Positions 61,256 to 64,000 of a stretch of 64,000 nucleotides of DNA are shown one piece after another. The stretch's first letter is position 1. Each line of letters starts with the position of its first letter. Source of the DNA: Candidatus Opimibacter skivensis. Lineage in GTDB: Bacteria; Bacteroidota; Bacteroidia; Chitinophagales; Saprospiraceae. The position numbers and the translations under genes are program-made. The DNA is taken from NCBI GenBank assembly GCA_016722045.1, contig JADKGY010000029.1, forward strand, positions 620,001 through 684,000. Reading direction: 5' to 3'. Below the pieces are notes generated by a model. That model was not told where the DNA came from and made no database searches. It saw only the letters and a program-made list of their open reading frames with translations.

Positions 61256-62151
61256 GGTTTTTCTTTAGTGGCTACCAGTGCCAATTGAAGTCCGTCCGCA
61301 CTGATACACAATCCGGTGATAAATTTAATATCATATAAAGAAAGATCAGCTACCTCATTCCATGTGTTCTGAAATGAAGGGTTCATACTATACAACATAT
61401 GATCTTTGCTCATAAAAATCGTTCCGTCAGGCGCAATTGAAAAATCCTCCGCCTTACCTGGTGTAACTGTGATCACATCAACCTGTGAAGATGATGGAAA
61501 ATATTTTTTCAAATAATAATAGTCCTGATCGAATTTGTGCACATACATTATTCGCCCTGATTTATCGGTAGAAATTGACTTCCCAACAGAAGTGGTGATT
61601 CGTTTCGATTTATTTTCATTCGTTTCAAGATACGTGAGCGAATTGTCCATCCTGTATAAGCCAAGTTCATGCGAACTTATCCATGCATAGTTACCCACAT
61701 CATGGATATCTTTTGTCATACTTTGTACTTTCTGTGATTTAAGCTCTACTCTGAAGACCTGTTGGTCAATGGTTTCTTGCTGTTCCTTTTTGATATATGA
61801 AATGAACAAGCCACCGTCATTCATTCGGGGATAAAACTCACTTGATTTAGTATTTGTAAGACGCTTTATCTTCTTTTCAGAAGGTGACAATAGCCAGATA
61901 TCATTTTGATTTTCACCTGATTTTCTGACACTGACTAACAAATCTCCTCCCTGCGTAAAACTCGGCTGGTATGTGTATCCGCCTTTATTGAAATTGCTTA
62001 AAAATTTCGGACTGAAGACGTGATTATGTCCGTCAGCATTCTGATGTAATGAAAACAAATAAAGATCATAACCAGATTGGCTATAAATCCTACCTGTCGA
62101 AAAGCAAAATACAATACAAATGCAAATAAGAAACTTAATACTGGTCATCAT
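61252..62151 (-). CDS. TolB-like beta-propeller secreted protein
   Basis: Exported protein of 299 residues (signal MTSIKFLICICIVFCFSTG). It has repeated blades of the WD40/TolB type: TYQPSFTQGGDLLVSV, IWLLSPSEKKIKRLTNTKSS, EFYPRMNDGGLFISYI and FSIAPDGTIFMSK. No catalytic motif. Operon partner is the DUF1684 lipoprotein. Start ATG 62151, -7 element at 62177-62184. Confidence 0.8.
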   Translation of the reverse strand: MMTSIKFLICICIVFCFSTGRIYSQSGYDLYLFSLHQNADGHNHVFSPKFLSNFNKGGYTYQPSFTQGGDLLVSVRKSGENQNDIWLLSPSEKKIKRLTNTKSSEFYPRMNDGGLFISYIKKEQQETIDQQVFRVELKSQKVQSMTKDIHDVGNYAWISSHELGLYRMDNSLTYLETNENKSKRITTSVGKSISTDKSGRIMYVHKFDQDYYYLKKYFPSSSQVDVITVTPGKAEDFSIAPDGTIFMSKDHMLYSMNPSFQNTWNEVADLSLYDIKFITGLCISADGLQLALVATKEKP

Positions 62152-62176
62152 CGCAATTAAACGTACATAAAGACCA

Positions 62177-62184
62177 CAAAGATA
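62177..62184 (-). promoter_or_regulatory. -7 element of the propeller-DUF1684 operon
   Basis: TATCTTTG on the minus strand, 26 bp before the ATG. Confidence 0.5.
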
Positions 62185-62202
62185 GGGCTTAAATCCAGTC
62201 TA

Positions 62203-62258
62203 ATTAATTTTTAAGAGTACGGACAGGTCGCGACCTGTCCGTACTCTTAAAAATTAAT
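62203..62258. repeat. 56-bp perfect palindrome after lepB
   Basis: Each half is 28 bp, symmetric about 62230/62231 with no loop, and reads TTTTTAAGAGTACGGACAGG inwards before GTCG. It lies 8 bp past the lepB stop (62266) and could act as its terminator; the ends are A/T-rich but no separate T tract follows on the minus strand. Confidence 0.9.
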
Positions 62259-62265
62259 ATCTTCC

Positions 62266-63828
62266 TCAATCCATCTTATACGCTGAGGTAAATATCCGGC
62301 TCCAATTGATTCCATTGCTCATGCTTCCGTTTTTGGTAGAAAACCAAATAAAGAGTGGCTTGCCGACAATGTGATCCTCAGGAACAAAACCCCAGGCCCG
62401 TGAATCTTCAGAGTTATGTCTGTTGTCCCCCATCGCCCAGTAATAATCCATCTTAAATGTGTACGTGGTGGAGGGCACACCATTGATGATAAACTGACCA
62501 TTTTCAACTTTATAATCATTGTGTTCGTACACGTCGATGATCCTGGAATAGAGTGCTATGGTTTCAGATGTAAGTGCGACAGTGACTCCTTTTTTAGGAA
62601 TGTAAATAGGACCGTAATTATCGACAGTCCATTTCCCGAAATGTACTTTATCGTATGGAAATAAATCTGTTGAATAGGGGGTCATATCAAAGGGCTCAAT
62701 AATGATATTCGGGTCCATTTTTTTCAATTCGGCGACCTGCTCATTATCAAGATAAAATGGGACTTGTCTGTTCTGCGGAACACTTATCCCCATTTCTTCA
62801 ACTTTCTCCCAATTCAGCCCATCAGCTTTTATCTGATAGATGAACTGCATGTGTCTTGGATTTTTTGCGGCAACACCATTGATATAAACCTGCTTATCAA
62901 TGATCTGCAGACTATCACCTGCTATGGCTATGCATCGTTTGATATAGTGATCTTTTTTATCGATCGGTCGGGTGATCAATTTTGCATTGCCCACATCCCT
63001 TTTGGCTTCAGGACTTGTCTGTATCTGGTGTGCTGTGTAGGAACGCGAAGGTGATAAATAAACGCTGTCACCTACCGGCCAGTTAAATACGATTGGTTCA
63101 TTGCGATCTATATTTTCAAGCGCCGGCAGACGGAAGTAAGGAAGAGATGGTTTTTCCAGGTAAGATTCTGTCCCTAGTATGGGTATGGTATTGTGCAGGA
63201 GTGGAAACATAGCCACTGTCATCGGTGTCCTGATACCATAATGTGCTTTGCTTACAAAAAGAAAGTCACCGACCAATAAAGATCCTTCCATGGATGGCGT
63301 AGGAATCTTGTATGCTTCCAATAAAAACATGCGGATAAAAGCTGCCGCAAAAACTGCAAAGACAATGGCTTCTGTCCATTCACGAATAGCAGATTTACGG
63401 AAGGGATTGGATTTAATTAATTTCTCAGCTTGTCGCGGCTTGTTGCCTTTGATAGCTTCCAGAATTTGATTTTTATAATCTGCTTCTCTTGGAATAGCAG
63501 GCCCAACATACTTATCAGTTTTACTCAGGGCTATAGAAGTAAAAATGGCAGGCGCATAAATGACGGCCAAAGCGCTATGTCTGAACTTCAATTTATCAAA
63601 TGAGCGTACAAGATCGACGGCCATACCGCAGTAAATAAAGATATTGACGATGGGAAATAAAAGCCAAAGTGCATAGGCCGGTTTTCTTCCGATGAGTTTG
63701 CACCATTCTATAAAATTGACGCCCGGGATGAGGCCTTTGATAGCGGGGACACCAGCTTTTGGAAAAAGAAGATAGAGACTGATGCTCAGAAATATGTACG
63801 AAACTATAAGGAAGATGAGTATGGTCAC
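62266..63828 (-). CDS. lepB: Signal peptidase I (Bacteroidota type)
   Basis: Membrane protease removing signal peptides, 520 residues. Two or three helices and a DUF5684-like N-terminal region precede the catalytic domain: Ser179 in PTPSMEGSLLVGD and Lys297 in HYIKRCIAIAGDSL. MGDNRHNSEDSRAWGFV is the final box. It is longer than the E. coli enzyme (324) with large insertions, as in Bacteroidota. GTG start at 63828; -7 element at 63860-63867. Confidence 0.95.
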   Translation of the reverse strand: MTILIFLIVSYIFLSISLYLLFPKAGVPAIKGLIPGVNFIEWCKLIGRKPAYALWLLFPIVNIFIYCGMAVDLVRSFDKLKFRHSALAVIYAPAIFTSIALSKTDKYVGPAIPREADYKNQILEAIKGNKPRQAEKLIKSNPFRKSAIREWTEAIVFAVFAAAFIRMFLLEAYKIPTPSMEGSLLVGDFLFVSKAHYGIRTPMTVAMFPLLHNTIPILGTESYLEKPSLPYFRLPALENIDRNEPIVFNWPVGDSVYLSPSRSYTAHQIQTSPEAKRDVGNAKLITRPIDKKDHYIKRCIAIAGDSLQIIDKQVYINGVAAKNPRHMQFIYQIKADGLNWEKVEEMGISVPQNRQVPFYLDNEQVAELKKMDPNIIIEPFDMTPYSTDLFPYDKVHFGKWTVDNYGPIYIPKKGVTVALTSETIALYSRIIDVYEHNDYKVENGQFIINGVPSTTYTFKMDYYWAMGDNRHNSEDSRAWGFVPEDHIVGKPLFIWFSTKNGSMSNGINWSRIFTSAYKMD

Positions 63829-63859
63829 GTTATCTGGGTTTTGTTGAATGTAAGAGCGT

Positions 63860-63867
63860 CAAAGATA
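63860..63867 (-). promoter_or_regulatory. -7 element of lepB
   Basis: TATCTTTG on the minus strand, 32 bp before the GTG. Confidence 0.55.
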
Positions 63868-64000
63868 GAGTAAATAGTATGTGCCTTCGATTAAACAGAG
63901 GAGCTAATCGACATACGTTTATGTGGCTCGTTTTAGCCGCCAAAAAAGTGCCCGGAGCTATTCTGTATCAGAGAGTTAGACCATCGTGGCACGACTAGTG

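Noticed and set aside
63881..64000. 40-codon open frame at the right edge
   Set aside because: No start context and no recognisable protein; probably intergenic next to the window end.

Overview
The window reads as chromosomal DNA from a member of the Bacteroidota, most likely near Saprospiraceae/Chitinophagales. Supporting signs are C-terminal type IX secretion (T9SS) sorting domains of type A and type B, SprB-type repeats, repeated promoter -7 elements of the form TAnnTTTG, few Shine-Dalgarno sequences, a DUF4295 gene beside rpmG/rpmB, long extensions on ribosomal proteins S3 and S16, and a TonB receptor with a carboxypeptidase-like N-terminal domain. Base composition looks uniform and moderately AT-rich, except for an AT-richer patch at 36.6-37.45 kb. 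I see no insertion sequence, prophage, CRISPR array or rRNA. One tRNA is present.

Layout. 1-7.6 kb (minus): the str/S10 operon rpsL-rpsG-fusA-rpsJ-rplC-rplD-rplW-rplB-rpsS-rplV-rpsC, cut by the left edge inside rpsC. 7.8-12.2 kb: GNAT acetyltransferase, polyprenyl diphosphate synthase, a lipoprotein amidohydrolase divergent from it across a 20-bp palindrome, and a family 9 glycosyltransferase. 12.2-16.4 kb: T9SS-exported thermolysin-like protease with an overlapping lipoprotein gene, then a Cys-pair-rich secreted protein. 16.5-20.1 kb: a cysteine-synthase-fold enzyme overlapping an alpha-oxoamine synthase, facing an extended SDR. This looks like a capnine/sulfonolipid biosynthesis cassette and is the most interesting metabolic locus here. 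20.1-31.2 kb: DUF3667 protein, urocanate hydratase, a type B T9SS cargo protein, SRPBCC and DUF1573 proteins, YaaA, a penicillin-acylase-type hydrolase and small membrane proteins. 31.2-36.6 kb (minus): DoxX protein, FAD oxidoreductase, HU-like/SPOR protein, an unrecognised 478-residue protein, and rpsP. 36.8-40.7 kb: a small AT-rich gene pair, a TonB-dependent receptor and rpe. 40.8-51.9 kb: TMTC-like membrane/TPR protein with a nucleotidyltransferase, bifunctional nuclease, etfBA, TPR protein, dapF, HtrA protease, XRE regulator with membrane partner, lepA. 52-56.7 kb: two paralogous T9SS cargo proteins that begin with a choice-of-anchor V/Reelin-like domain carrying CxxCH-type motifs. 56.9-58.8 kb: ftsY, DUF4295, rpmG, rpmB and tRNA-Arg(ACG). 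58.9-63.8 kb: T9SS subtilase, DUF1684 lipoprotein plus beta-propeller pair, and signal peptidase I.

The window is mostly housekeeping translation and secretion genes interleaved with cell-envelope functions: sulfonolipid, polyprenyl carrier, glycosyltransferases, outer-membrane receptor, and T9SS cargo. Unusual non-coding structure recurs. Short degenerate tandem repeats (6-9 bp units) follow stop codons or sit upstream of promoters. There is a 56-bp perfect palindrome, a second long inverted repeat, and several likely dispersed repeat elements.
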